From the NCBI RefSeq assembly GCF_014649395.1, contig NZ_BMSY01000010.1, positions 124,001-188,000 of the forward strand: a stretch of 64,000 bases of DNA, in the 5' to 3' direction. Position 1 is the first letter of the stretch. Each line of letters opens with the position of its first letter. This document shows positions 33,276-42,745 of this stretch, one piece after another. A program made the translations under genes and the position numbers. The notes beneath the pieces were generated by a model. That model was not told where the DNA came from. It saw nothing but the letters and a program-made list of their open reading frames with translations, and made no database searches. This DNA comes from Streptomyces aureoverticillatus. GTDB taxonomy: Bacteria; Actinomycetota; Actinomycetes; Streptomycetales; Streptomycetaceae.

Positions 33276-34934
33276 ATGACGGAAACCAGCAGGCCCGAGG
33301 ATTCCTCACCTGTGCCCGACGATTCCTTCCGCGTGGACGATTCCTTCCACGTGTTCGACACGACGCTGCGCGACGGCGCGCAGCGCGAGGGCATCAATCT
33401 GACCGTCGCGGACAAGCTGACCATCGCCCGGCACCTGGACGACTTCGGCGTGGGCTTCATCGAAGGCGGCTGGCCCGGCGCCAACCCGCGTGACACCGAG
33501 TTCTTCGCCCGCGCGCAGGCGGAGATCACGTTCAAGAACGCCCAGCTCGTCGCGTTCGGCGCCACCCGCCGCCCCGGCGCCAAGGCCGCCGACGACCCGC
33601 AGGTCAACGCGCTGCTCGCGTCCGGCGCCCCGGTGATCACGCTGGTCGCCAAGTCGCACGACCGGCACGTCGAGCTGGCTCTGCGCACCACGCTCGACGA
33701 GAACGTGGAGATGGTCCGCGACACCGTCTCGTACCTGCGCTCCCAGGGCCGCCGCGTGTTCGTGGACTGCGAGCACTTCTTCGACGGCTACCGGGCCAAC
33801 CCCGAGTACGCGAAGGCGGTCGTGCGCGCGGCGGCCGACGCGGGCGCGGACGTCGTCGTGCTCTGTGACACCAACGGCGGCATGCTCCCCGCCCAGGTCC
33901 AGGCCGTCGTCACCACCGTCGCCGCCGACACCGGCGCCCGGCTCGGCATCCACGCCCAGGACGACACCGGCTGCGCGGTCGCCAACACCCTCGCGGCCGT
34001 CGACGCCGGCGCGACGCACGTGCAGTGCACCGCCAACGGCTACGGCGAACGCGTCGGCAACGCCAACCTGTTCCCGGTCGTCGCCGCCCTGGAACTGAAG
34101 TACGGAAAGCGGGTGCTGCCCGAGGGCGCGCTGCGCGAGATGACCCGGGTCTCGCACGCCATCGCCGAGGTCGTGAACCTCACCCCGGCCACGCACCAGC
34201 CCTACGTCGGCGTCTCCGCGTTCGCCCACAAGGCGGGCCTGCACGCCTCCGCGATCAAGGTCGACCCGGACCTGTACCAGCACATCGACCCCGAACTCGT
34301 CGGCAACCGCATCCGCATGCTGGTCTCCGACATGGCGGGCCGCGCCTCCATCGAGCTCAAGGGCAAGGAGCTCGGCGTCGACCTCGGCGACGACCGCGAA
34401 CTGATCGGCCGGGTCGTGGAGCGGGTCAAGGAGCGCGAACTCCAGGGCTACACCTACGAGGCCGCCGACGCCTCCTTCGAACTCCTGCTGCGCGAGGAGC
34501 TGCGCGGGCCGGAAGGCCAGGGCTTCTCCCGGCGCTACTTCCGCACCGAGTCCTGGCGCGCCATCACCGAGGACCGCCCCGACGGCACGCACGCCAACGA
34601 GGCCACCGTGAAGGTGTGGGCCAAGGGCGAGCGGATCGTGGCGACGGCGGAGGGCAACGGCCCGGTCAACGCCCTCGACAGGGCGCTCCGCGTGGGCCTG
34701 GAGCGGATCTACCCGCAGCTCGCCAAGCTGGAGCTGGTGGACTACAAGGTCCGCATCCTGGAGGGCAAGCACGGCACGTCCTCCACGACCCGGGTGCTGA
34801 TCTCCACGACGGACGGCGACGGCGAGTGGTCCACGGTCGGCGTCGCGGACAACGTCATCGCCGCGTCCTGGCAGGCACTGGAGGACGCGGTCACCTACGG
34901 CCTGTTGCGCGCGGGGGTCGAACCGGCCCCGTAA
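33276..34934 (+). CDS. cimA: (R)-citramalate synthase
   Basis: A 552-residue enzyme of the 2-isopropylmalate synthase family that joins acetyl-CoA and pyruvate to citramalate, starting the threonine-independent isoleucine route. The catalytic barrel starts with VFDTTLRDGAQREGINLTV (about residue 26), with GIHAQDDTGCAVAN and the metal/substrate loop HVQCTANGYGERVGNANL following. The C-terminal LeuA dimer domain (from about 415) carries allosteric control by the end product. Length and the GWPGAN motif favour CimA over LeuA. ATG 33276 follows AGGAG. It cooperates with leuCD and leuB in this window, and it has an apparent attenuator upstream. Confidence 0.93.
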   Translation: MTETSRPEDSSPVPDDSFRVDDSFHVFDTTLRDGAQREGINLTVADKLTIARHLDDFGVGFIEGGWPGANPRDTEFFARAQAEITFKNAQLVAFGATRRPGAKAADDPQVNALLASGAPVITLVAKSHDRHVELALRTTLDENVEMVRDTVSYLRSQGRRVFVDCEHFFDGYRANPEYAKAVVRAAADAGADVVVLCDTNGGMLPAQVQAVVTTVAADTGARLGIHAQDDTGCAVANTLAAVDAGATHVQCTANGYGERVGNANLFPVVAALELKYGKRVLPEGALREMTRVSHAIAEVVNLTPATHQPYVGVSAFAHKAGLHASAIKVDPDLYQHIDPELVGNRIRMLVSDMAGRASIELKGKELGVDLGDDRELIGRVVERVKERELQGYTYEAADASFELLLREELRGPEGQGFSRRYFRTESWRAITEDRPDGTHANEATVKVWAKGERIVATAEGNGPVNALDRALRVGLERIYPQLAKLELVDYKVRILEGKHGTSSTTRVLISTTDGDGEWSTVGVADNVIAASWQALEDAVTYGLLRAGVEPAP

Positions 34935-34992
34935 GGGGCGCGGGGCTGTGTCGATGTGCGGCTCCGCCGCGTGGGCGCGCTCAGCGCGGGAC

Positions 34993-35041
34993 AAGCCGCA
35001 GACGCGTCTGCCGAGTGAACGAGCAGACGCGTCTGCGGCTT
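34993..35041 (+). terminator. Long perfect terminator hairpin after cimA
   Basis: Perfect 19-bp arms AAGCCGCAGACGCGTCTGC and complement around an 11-base loop, followed by TCTTCG. Each arm contains its own palindrome (GCAGACGCGTCTGC). It is nested inside a wider pair, AGGGGCGCGGGG (34934) and CCCCGCGCCCCT (35063), of a type familiar from many Streptomyces intergenic regions. Confidence 0.85.
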
Positions 35042-35114
35042 CTTCGCGGCTGGTCGCGCAGTTCCCCGCGCCCCTACGGGGCACATTCCGGGACCGGAGG
35101 AGTTAGCGTGGAGT

Positions 35115-36476
35115 ATGAGGCCCACCCGGCAGGCGGCGTCGCGGCTGCCCCTGATCCTGTCCGCAGTGCTCCTGGCCCTCGGCGCCACGCTCACGGCGGC
35201 GCCCGGAGCCCAGGCCGCGACGGACGTCCAGGCGGTGGCGGACGCCTTGAAGAAGAACCCGGTGTACGTCGACGACGCGGCGTCCGCACAGCTCTCCGCG
35301 GCGGACGCGGACGCCCTCGCCGACAAGATCAAGAAGGCCGACAAGCCGGTGTTCGTGGCGGTCCTGCCCGCCTCGTTCCCCGGCCAGGACGACCTCTTCC
35401 GTGACCTGCGCACCGCGACCGGCGTCACCGGCGTGTACGCGATCCGCCTGGGCGAGGGCTTCGACGCGAAGGCCGACGAGTCCGTGCTGTCCAAGAACGC
35501 CGTCTCGAACCTCGCCGCGCTGGTCCGGGGCGAGGACGCGAAGTCCCAGCTCAACGACTTCGTCGACCAGGCGCTCCCGCAGACCGCAGGGTCGGCCCCC
35601 GCCTCCTGGGGCGGCACGGCCGGCGATGACGGCGGGGCGCCCGTCGGGGCGCTGATCGGGCTCGGCGCGGTGGTGGTCGCGGGTGGCGCGGGCGCCTACG
35701 CGATCGCGCGCAGCAAGCGCCGCAAGCGCGAGGAGGAACAGCGCGAGGCCCTGGAGAAGCTGCGCGTCGTGGTCGACGAGGACATCACCGCGTTCGGCGA
35801 GCAGTTGGACCGGCTCGACTTCCACCCGGCGGAGGCCGGCGCGGACGACGCCATGCGCGCGGACTACGAACGCTCCCTCGACGCCTACGAGAAGGCCAAG
35901 TCGTTCATGGCATCGGCGGAGCGGCCCGAGCAGGTGCGGGCCGTCACCCAGGCCCTGGAGGACGGACGGTTCTCGCTGACGCTGCTCGAAGCGCGCCGCG
36001 AGGGTCGGCCCCTTCCCGAGCGCCGCCCTCCCTGCTTCTTCGACCCCCGCCACGGCCCTTCCGTGAAGGACGCGGAGTGGACGCCCGCCGGAGGCACCAC
36101 CCGCGAGGTGCCCGTGTGCACGGCGGACGCGGTGCGGCTGGCCGACGGCGACGATCCGATGGCCCGCACCGTCGTCACGGACTCCGGCGAGCGCCGGCCC
36201 TACTGGGAGGCCGGGCCCGCGTACGGCCCCTGGGCGGGCGGCTACTTCGGTGGCGGCATGCTGCCGGGGCTGCTCGTCGGGACGATGCTGGGCACGATGA
36301 TGGCGAGCCCCGCGTACGCCGCGGGTTACGGCTCCGGGTACGGGGACTTCGGCGCCGGCGCCGGTTACGAGGGCGGCGACGTGTCCGGGGCGGACTTCTC
36401 CTCCGGGGACTTCGGGGGCGGGGACTTCGGCGGCGGCGGGTTCGGCGGCGGGGGTGACTTCGGGGGCGGGTTCTAG
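35115..36476 (+). CDS. Secreted/membrane protein with TPM-like domain and Gly-rich tail
   Basis: A 453-residue envelope protein. The signal peptide ends near residue 35 (APGAQA-A). An extracellular domain at about 36-165 starts DVQAVADALKKNPVYVDDAA and resembles the TPM fold. One membrane helix follows at about 178-198 (GALIGLGAVVVAGGAGAYAIA), then a basic stop-transfer KRRKREE and a coiled-coil-like helical region (200-290). Later hydrophobic/Gly-rich stretches and a tail of repeated GDFGGG units close the protein. Function unknown; the topology suggests a surface-anchored protein with the Gly-rich tail inside. No neighbour gives a functional hint. Confidence 0.7.
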   Translation: MRPTRQAASRLPLILSAVLLALGATLTAAPGAQAATDVQAVADALKKNPVYVDDAASAQLSAADADALADKIKKADKPVFVAVLPASFPGQDDLFRDLRTATGVTGVYAIRLGEGFDAKADESVLSKNAVSNLAALVRGEDAKSQLNDFVDQALPQTAGSAPASWGGTAGDDGGAPVGALIGLGAVVVAGGAGAYAIARSKRRKREEEQREALEKLRVVVDEDITAFGEQLDRLDFHPAEAGADDAMRADYERSLDAYEKAKSFMASAERPEQVRAVTQALEDGRFSLTLLEARREGRPLPERRPPCFFDPRHGPSVKDAEWTPAGGTTREVPVCTADAVRLADGDDPMARTVVTDSGERRPYWEAGPAYGPWAGGYFGGGMLPGLLVGTMLGTMMASPAYAAGYGSGYGDFGAGAGYEGGDVSGADFSSGDFGGGDFGGGGFGGGGDFGGGF

Positions 36477-36513
36477 GGGGGCGTCGGGCTGCCCCTGAGC
36501 GCACCCGTGCCGT

Positions 36514-37056
36514 TCAGGCCACCGGCGGCCTGCGGGCCGGCAGTTCCCAGCGCCCGGAGTGGCCCGGCGGCAGGCCCAAGTCCTCGCGTACGGCCGCGTA
36601 GTAGCCCTCCCGAGCCGTCCGCTGGCGGGCCAGGAGGTCCGCCCAGGCCGCCGGGTCGTGCGTGCCCGAGCGCAGGAAGCGTTCCATCTCGATCACCACG
36701 ACGACCCACACCCGCGCCGCGTCCACCACCGGCACCGCGCCGAGCAGCAACAGCGCCTCCCCGGCCGGGTCGCGTGCGTCGGCGGCCACGGCCAGCTGGG
36801 GCTCGGCCTCCGCGGCGGACAGCGGGTGGGGATGCGGGTCGTTGCCCTGATCGGCGGCGATCCGGTACGTCAGCGTGACGGTCTGCTTGAGCACGCGCGC
36901 GTACTCGGTATAGACCGCGAGCCGCCGTTCCTCCCAGCGGGCCTCGCGCTCCTGGCGGAAGCGCACGCGCTCACCGCGCATGACGGCGACGTACGACCCC
37001 ATGGCACCGATGATCACGCCTATGAGGGCAGGCAGTTGCGACACGAACTCGGACAC
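36514..37056 (-). CDS. Membrane-anchored hypothetical protein
   Basis: A 180-residue protein starting at GTG 37056. A single N-terminal membrane helix (LPALIGVIIGAMGSYVAV, residues 8-25) is followed by a long basic amphipathic helix (RGERVRFRQEREARWEERR), then an alpha-helical domain with a hydrophobic stretch near 115-125 (ARVWVVVVIEME). This pattern is common in actinobacterial hypothetical proteins. No catalytic motif is seen. It converges on the secreted protein gene with 37 bp between the stops. Confidence 0.65.
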   Translation of the reverse strand: MSEFVSQLPALIGVIIGAMGSYVAVMRGERVRFRQEREARWEERRLAVYTEYARVLKQTVTLTYRIAADQGNDPHPHPLSAAEAEPQLAVAADARDPAGEALLLLGAVPVVDAARVWVVVVIEMERFLRSGTHDPAAWADLLARQRTAREGYYAAVREDLGLPPGHSGRWELPARRPPVA

Positions 37057-37103
37057 CGCCGCACCGTACCCGACGCCGTGTCAGGCCTGCCCGGGCGCCC
37101 GCG

Positions 37104-37198
37104 GTACGGACCTGACGTACGGACCTGACGTACGGACCCGCCGAACGACGACCCCGCCGAACGACCCCGCCGAACGACGACCCCGCCGAACGAGCCCG
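37104..37198. repeat. Two adjacent short tandem repeat arrays
   Basis: First, GTACGGACCTGAC twice plus a partial third copy (37104-37139). Then units starting CCGCCGAACGA, four times, with lengths alternating 16, 13, 16, 13 bp (37138-37195). They occupy the whole gap between the yceI stop and the hypothetical membrane protein start region. Confidence 0.8.
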
Positions 37199-37810
37199 TC
37201 AGGCGGCGTTCTTGATCGCCGAGATGTCGAAGTTGAGCTTGATCTTGTCGGAGATGAGGACGCCGCCGGTCTCCAGGGCCGCGTTCCACGACAGGCCCCA
37301 CTCCGAGCGCAGGATCTCCGCCTTGCCCTCGAAGCCGACGCGCTCGTTGCCGAACGGGTCCTTCGCGGCGCCGTTGAACTCCAGGTCGATGGTCAGCGGT
37401 TTGGTGGTGCCGAGGATCGTGAGGTCGCCGGTGATGCGGTAGTCGTCGCCGCCGAGCGCCTCGGCCTTGGTGGAGCGGAAGGTCATCTGCGGGAACTCGT
37501 CGGTCTTGAAGAAGTCCGCGCTCTTGAGGTGGCCGTCGCGGTCCGCGTTCCCGGTGTCGATGCTGTCCATCGTGACGTCGAGGGAGGCCGTCGACGCGGA
37601 CGGGTCGGCGCCGTCCAGGTGCAGGGTGCCGGAGAACTCCTTGAAGGAACCCTTCACGTTGGTGACCATCGCGTGCCGGGCCACGAAGCCGATCGTGGTG
37701 TGCGCGGGGTCGAGCGTGTACTCACCGGTCAACGCGGCGAGCTCCGGGGCGGGCGCGGCGGCGGGGGCGGTGGTGGTGCCGGTGTCGTCCTTGCGGCTGA
37801 AGATTCCCAT
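37199..37810 (-). CDS. YceI family lipocalin-like protein
   Basis: A 203-residue protein with the YceI beta-barrel: YTLDPAHTTIGFVARHAMVTNVKG near residue 30, a GNADRDGHLKSADFF loop at about 100, and WGLSWNAALETGGVLISDKIKL near the end. YceI proteins bind isoprenoid quinones or long-chain amides in a hydrophobic pocket and are linked with stress. No signal peptide is visible, so it is cytoplasmic here, and the N-terminal 25 residues are low-complexity (TTTAPAAAPAPE). ATG 37810 follows CAGGAGCAG. A good promoter lies about 70 bp upstream. Confidence 0.9.
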   Translation of the reverse strand: MGIFSRKDDTGTTTAPAAAPAPELAALTGEYTLDPAHTTIGFVARHAMVTNVKGSFKEFSGTLHLDGADPSASTASLDVTMDSIDTGNADRDGHLKSADFFKTDEFPQMTFRSTKAEALGGDDYRITGDLTILGTTKPLTIDLEFNGAAKDPFGNERVGFEGKAEILRSEWGLSWNAALETGGVLISDKIKLNFDISAIKNAA

Positions 37811-37878
37811 GATCTGCTCCTGACTGGTCGACTCCTGGCTGCTCGAAGTCGAGGTTGGTTTACGGTTCAACGAAATCG

Positions 37879-37907
37879 ACTCTAACGCTGTTCCGTTCAA
37901 CCTTCAA
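37879..37907 (-). promoter_or_regulatory. Sigma-70-type promoter of yceI
   Basis: Read on the minus strand, TTGAAG (-35) and TAGAGT (-10) are separated by exactly 17 bp, predicting a transcript start about 60 bases before ATG 37810. Two GTTGAAC direct repeats flank the element and could bind a regulator. Confidence 0.6.
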
Positions 37908-38127
37908 CATAAAGCGGGCCGTGTCGAGACGATTACGCGTCGCGTGTGAGTCGGGTGGCCGTATGGGTCGGTTTCGGCCGGTCCGGGTCGCGATGCGGCC
38001 GGTCCGGGGTCGCGTTGCGGCCGTCGAGCGTGGTGCCATGCGTGGCGCCACTCATCGGGGCGGCAAGTGCGGATGAAGGGGGCGTTCCGGCGGCGTGTGG
38101 GCGTAGGGCGTGCGGGCGTTGAGGGCT

Positions 38128-38164
38128 TGCCATGGCATCATTGTGGTGCCATAGTGATGCCATG
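38128..38164. promoter_or_regulatory. Operator-like TGCCAT repeats over the RHH gene start
   Basis: A perfect TGCCATGGCA palindrome (38128-38137) and two further TGCCAT half-sites (38146 and 38158) lie in 37 bp. The outer ATGGCATCA and TGATGCCAT form a perfect 9-bp inverted repeat with a 14-bp spacer. The cluster ends on the start codon of the RHH protein, as expected for autorepression. Confidence 0.55.
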
Positions 38165-38695
38165 GATCTCACGCCGTATGTCGACCAAGTCCGGCAGCAG
38201 CTCGCGGTCGCCGCGGAGGCCGGCGGTGAGGACGCTCGTGTGCTCGCCGAGCGTCTGATCGCGCCGCTCGAGTCGGCCACCCGGCTCACGATGCTGCATG
38301 TGCTGTCCGCGGCCATGGACGAGATTACTCGCGACCTGGCCCCCGGCTCCGTCGACGTGCGCCTGCGTGGAGGAGACCCGGACTTCGTGGTCACGCCCCC
38401 GTCGACCGCCGAGGGCTTCGACGCGCCGCACGAGGACGTGCGCGCGCCCCGGCCCGCGCCCACCCCGGTGTCCGTGCCCGAGTCGGACGAGGGCGGCACG
38501 GCCCGCATCAACCTCCGGCTGCCGATGTACCTCAAGACGCAGGCCGAGGAGGCCGCGGCCGCCGAGGGCCTGTCGGTCAACGCCTGGCTGGCCCGTACCG
38601 TCGCCGGCGCCCTCAAGCAGGGCGACACGAGCCGGCAGCCCGTCTCCCGCGGCCCTCAGGGTGCCGGGGCCGGCTACACGGGATGGGCGCGTTAG
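38162..38695 (+). CDS. RHH/HicB-like DNA-binding protein
   Basis: A 177-residue protein. The N-terminal half (MDLTPYVDQVRQQLAVAAEAGG) is helical. A Pro-rich linker lies at about 85-115, and a C-terminal ribbon-helix-helix (TARINLRLPMYLKTQAEEAA, then GLSVNAWLARTVAGAL) at about 117-155. RHH proteins bind short palindromes as dimers, and three TGCCAT half-sites lie over this gene's start. No toxin partner is adjacent, so it is not an obvious toxin-antitoxin antitoxin. ATG 38162 is preferred to 38132, which would lie inside the operator. Confidence 0.75.
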   Translation: MDLTPYVDQVRQQLAVAAEAGGEDARVLAERLIAPLESATRLTMLHVLSAAMDEITRDLAPGSVDVRLRGGDPDFVVTPPSTAEGFDAPHEDVRAPRPAPTPVSVPESDEGGTARINLRLPMYLKTQAEEAAAAEGLSVNAWLARTVAGALKQGDTSRQPVSRGPQGAGAGYTGWAR

Positions 38696-39112
38696 CGACC
38701 CCTCACGGGAGGGCCGGAGGCTGTCGGGACGCTGTCGTCAGGGCCGCTTCAGAGGGCTCACCGGTTGTCGGGCTCCGCCAATTCAGCGACCCGTCAGCCC
38801 GCGCCGGTATCCTCCGCCGGCCGCGACGGCACCCGTGCGGGGGCGCGGGGTCCCGGCCGGACGTCCTGCGGTGACCGTCACGACACGTAGGCTGTGGAGA
38901 CGTCAGGGACTCGGATGCACCTGCCCGCGCCGCGAATGTGAGGCGGGTCTCATCCGGGCCGCTTGTGGAATCCCTACAGCCGTATGGGCCTCTGAGCAGT
39001 CACTTCGGCTGCACCGCACAGGACTTCTGTCCGAGGGTGCCAGGAAAACGGTCCGGAGACTGTGCAGAGTGGACGGTCCGTTTTCACTCGGGTCCTTCGT
39101 AAGGTCGAGAGC
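38696..39112 (+). other. Gene-free leader region before accB
   Basis: No convincing coding frame was found in these 417 bp. A pair AAAACGG (39041) / CCGTTTT (39077) brackets an ACGGTCCG direct repeat about 40-70 bp before accB and may belong to its control region. The rest shows nothing recognisable. Confidence 0.4.
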
Positions 39113-40705
<1,593 letters not shown>

Positions 40706-40764
40706 CGGCGGCACCCCCGAACTGCTCTGTCCCGCCTGCAGTACCCACAAGGAGAACGCTGCAC

Positions 40765-40956
40765 ATGACTACTCCCGACATCCGCGTCGAGAAGGGCCAC
40801 GCCGAGCCCGAGGAGGTCGCGGCCATCACCGCCATCCTCCTCGCCCGCGCCGCCGCACAGCCCGCCGCCCCCACCCGCCGGGGCCGCGACAAGGCCGGCT
40901 GGCGCCGCCTGGAGCGCACCCCGGGCTTCCGCGCACCGCACAGCTGGCAGGGCTAG
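40765..40956 (+). CDS. accE: Acyl-CoA carboxylase epsilon subunit
   Basis: A 63-residue subunit. IRVEKGHAEPEEVAAITAILLARA is the helix that binds the carboxyltransferase, and the C-terminal W-R-R-L-E-R-x-P-G-F-R-A-P-H-S-W-Q is the conserved tail. Epsilon subunits stimulate activity and stabilise the AccA-AccB complex in actinobacteria. ATG 40765 has a strong AAGGAG ribosome site and lies 59 bp after accB, so the two are one operon, ended by the hairpin at 40982. Confidence 0.9.
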   Translation: MTTPDIRVEKGHAEPEEVAAITAILLARAAAQPAAPTRRGRDKAGWRRLERTPGFRAPHSWQG

Positions 40957-40981
40957 CCGCACCCGCCCCTGAAACACGTCT

Positions 40982-41011
40982 GGGCCCCGTACTCCTCGGA
41001 GTACGGGGCCC
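40982..41011. terminator. Terminator between accE and the conservon
   Basis: Perfect 14-bp arms GGGCCCCGTACTCC / GGAGTACGGGGCCC with a minimal loop, then TCGTG. It lies between the convergent accE and cvnD genes and suits both. Confidence 0.8.
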
Positions 41012-41070
41012 TCGTGCGTGCCGCAGGCGCGGGCGGGCAGGCCGGAGCCCACCCGCCCGGACGGACAGGC

Positions 41071-41655
41071 CTAACGCAGGCGCGCCATAAGGGCGTGCTC
41101 GACCAGAGTGATCAGCGCGCTCTTGGCGTCGGCCCGGTGGCGGGCGTCCGTGGTGATGATGGGGGTGTCCGGGCCGATCTGCAGCGCCTCGCGCACCTCG
41201 TCGGGCGTGTACGGCTGGTGGCCGTCGAAGCCGTTGAGGGCGATGACGAAGGGCAGGCCCGAGTTCTCGAAGTAGTCGACGGCGGGGAAGCAGTCGGCGA
41301 GCCGCCTCGTGTCGACCAGGACGACCGCGCCGATGGCGCCACGGACCAGGTCGTCCCACATGAACCAGAAACGGTCCTGGCCGGGCGTGCCGAACAGGTA
41401 CAGGATCAGGTCCTGGTCCAGGGTGATGCGGCCGAAGTCCATGGCGACGGTGGTCGTCGTCTTGTCTCCGGTGTGGGTGAGGTCGTCGATGCCCGCGGAC
41501 GCGGACGTCATCACGGCCTCGGTGCGCAGCGGGTTGATCTCAGAGACCGCCCCGACGAACGTGGTCTTGCCCACGCCGAAGCCGCCCGCCACCACGATTT
41601 TCGCGCTGGTGGTGGAGCGGGCTGTTGCTCCGCCGCTAGAGCTTGCGAAGTCCAC
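41071..41655 (-). CDS. cvnD: Conservon Ras-like GTPase CvnD (first conservon)
   Basis: A 194-residue small GTPase. The P-loop is GGFGVGKTT near residue 24, the G3 region is FGTPGQDRF, and the usual NKxD reads NGFDG. GTG 41655 lies 20 bp inside the upstream cvnC, the standard conservon overlap. CvnD binds the membrane-associated CvnA-CvnB-CvnC complex and acts as the nucleotide switch. Apart from the first ~18 residues it is almost identical to the second conservon's CvnD, with about three differences. It is the last gene of its operon. Confidence 0.92.
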   Translation of the reverse strand: MDFASSSGGATARSTTSAKIVVAGGFGVGKTTFVGAVSEINPLRTEAVMTSASAGIDDLTHTGDKTTTTVAMDFGRITLDQDLILYLFGTPGQDRFWFMWDDLVRGAIGAVVLVDTRRLADCFPAVDYFENSGLPFVIALNGFDGHQPYTPDEVREALQIGPDTPIITTDARHRADAKSALITLVEHALMARLR

Positions 41656-42226
41656 TGAGCACCCTTTCGAGCAGTGTCACGTCTGGCTGACCGCCGGCGG
41701 ACTCGTCGCCGCCGGGCTGATGGATGGCGACAAGACCGGCCTCCGCCAGGTCGGCGACGAGAATCCGGGCAACGCCGAGGGGGATGGAGAGCAGGGCCGA
41801 GATCTCGGCCACCGATTTGATCTCGCGGCACAGGTTGCAGATGCGCTGGTGTTCCGGCAGCTGCCCCTGCAGTTGATGCGGTTGTGCGGTGGTGTGCACC
41901 AGCGCCTCGATGGCGAGCTGGTAGCGGGGCCTGGTGCGGCCGCCCGTCATCGCGTACGGACGCACCAGGGGGTTGGACGTGGCTCGTGCGGGCGCCTGCT
42001 CCGGGGAGGGGCGCTGCGGCTGCACGGGCTGGATCCGCGGTGCGTACGGCTGGTCGTACGGGCTCGGTCCGGGCGCCTGCGGGCCCGGCTGCCGGTACGG
42101 CGCCTTGCGGCGGTGGCTGGGCGCGGAGGGGAAGTTGTACCGGTTCTGCGAACCGTCACCCGGGCCCTGGCCGTGGCCGGAAGGCCAGTTGGCCGAAGAC
42201 GAACCGTCTGGGGGTGTTGCAGCCAC
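41636..42226 (-). CDS. cvnC: Conservon DUF742 protein CvnC (first conservon)
   Basis: A 196-residue protein. The first ~95 residues are Pro/Gln/Ser-rich and disordered. The DUF742 domain runs from PLVRPYAMTGGRTRPRYQLA to the end, including LLSIPLGVARILVADLAEAG and the terminal LLERVLSGLRKL. GTG 42226 is selected because GGAGGAGG lies six bases upstream. It overlaps cvnD by 20 bp. CvnC is a partner of the CvnD GTPase in the membrane complex. Its paralogue at 47075 has a much shorter N-terminal tail. Confidence 0.88.
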   Translation of the reverse strand: MAATPPDGSSSANWPSGHGQGPGDGSQNRYNFPSAPSHRRKAPYRQPGPQAPGPSPYDQPYAPRIQPVQPQRPSPEQAPARATSNPLVRPYAMTGGRTRPRYQLAIEALVHTTAQPHQLQGQLPEHQRICNLCREIKSVAEISALLSIPLGVARILVADLAEAGLVAIHQPGGDESAGGQPDVTLLERVLSGLRKL

Positions 42227-42321
42227 GTACTCCTCCTCCGAAACTGTGCTCGGCGCCATCACTGTGGAGCCGCGTCCCGAAACCTTACGGTGCCGGGACG
42301 CGAATACGCACCGTCTGTCTG

Positions 42322-42735
42322 TCAGTTGAGCAGGCTCCCCTGAAGCTCCGCGCGCAGGTCCGGAGTGAGGACGGTGCCCGCACGGTCGACGAGAAGTGCC
42401 ATCTCGTACCCAATGAGACCGATGTCCGCCTCTGGGTGGGCGAGTACGGCGAGGGACGAACCGTCGGAGATGGACATGATGAAGAGAAATCCTCGCTCCA
42501 TCTCCACAACGGTCTGGGTCACCGATCCGCCCTCGAAGATCCGGGAGGCCCCGGCCGTGAGGGAGGTCAGACCCGACGCGACGGCCGCGAGCTGATCGGC
42601 TCGGTCGCGCGGGAAACCTTCGGACATCGCCAGAAGGAGTCCGTCGGCGGAGACCACCACCGTGTGGGACACCCCGGGGGTGTTGTCCACGAAGTTGGTG
42701 ATCAACCAGTTCAGGTTCTGCGCCGCCTGGCTCAT
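42322..42735 (-). CDS. cvnB: Conservon roadblock/LC7 protein CvnB (first conservon)
   Basis: A 137-residue Roadblock/LC7 protein (MSQAAQNLNWLITNFVDNTP, then VVVSADGLLLAMSEGFPRDRADQLAAV). Such proteins form dimers that act as GTPase regulators or scaffolds. It differs from the second conservon's CvnB at only about six positions, such as S/A in FEGGSVTQ and A/C in HPEADIG. ATG 42735 lies just after the cvnA stop. Confidence 0.92.
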   Translation of the reverse strand: MSQAAQNLNWLITNFVDNTPGVSHTVVVSADGLLLAMSEGFPRDRADQLAAVASGLTSLTAGASRIFEGGSVTQTVVEMERGFLFIMSISDGSSLAVLAHPEADIGLIGYEMALLVDRAGTVLTPDLRAELQGSLLN

Positions 42736-42745
42736 CGGGCTCACA

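Noticed and set aside
34930..35085. A transposon-like inverted repeat after cimA
   Set aside because: The nested inverted repeats lie directly after the stop codon and match a terminator of a kind common in Streptomyces, with no coding content between the arms.
38162..38695. A toxin-antitoxin module with the RHH protein as antitoxin
   Set aside because: No toxin-sized partner gene lies on either side: upstream is the divergent yceI gene and downstream a gene-free region before accB.
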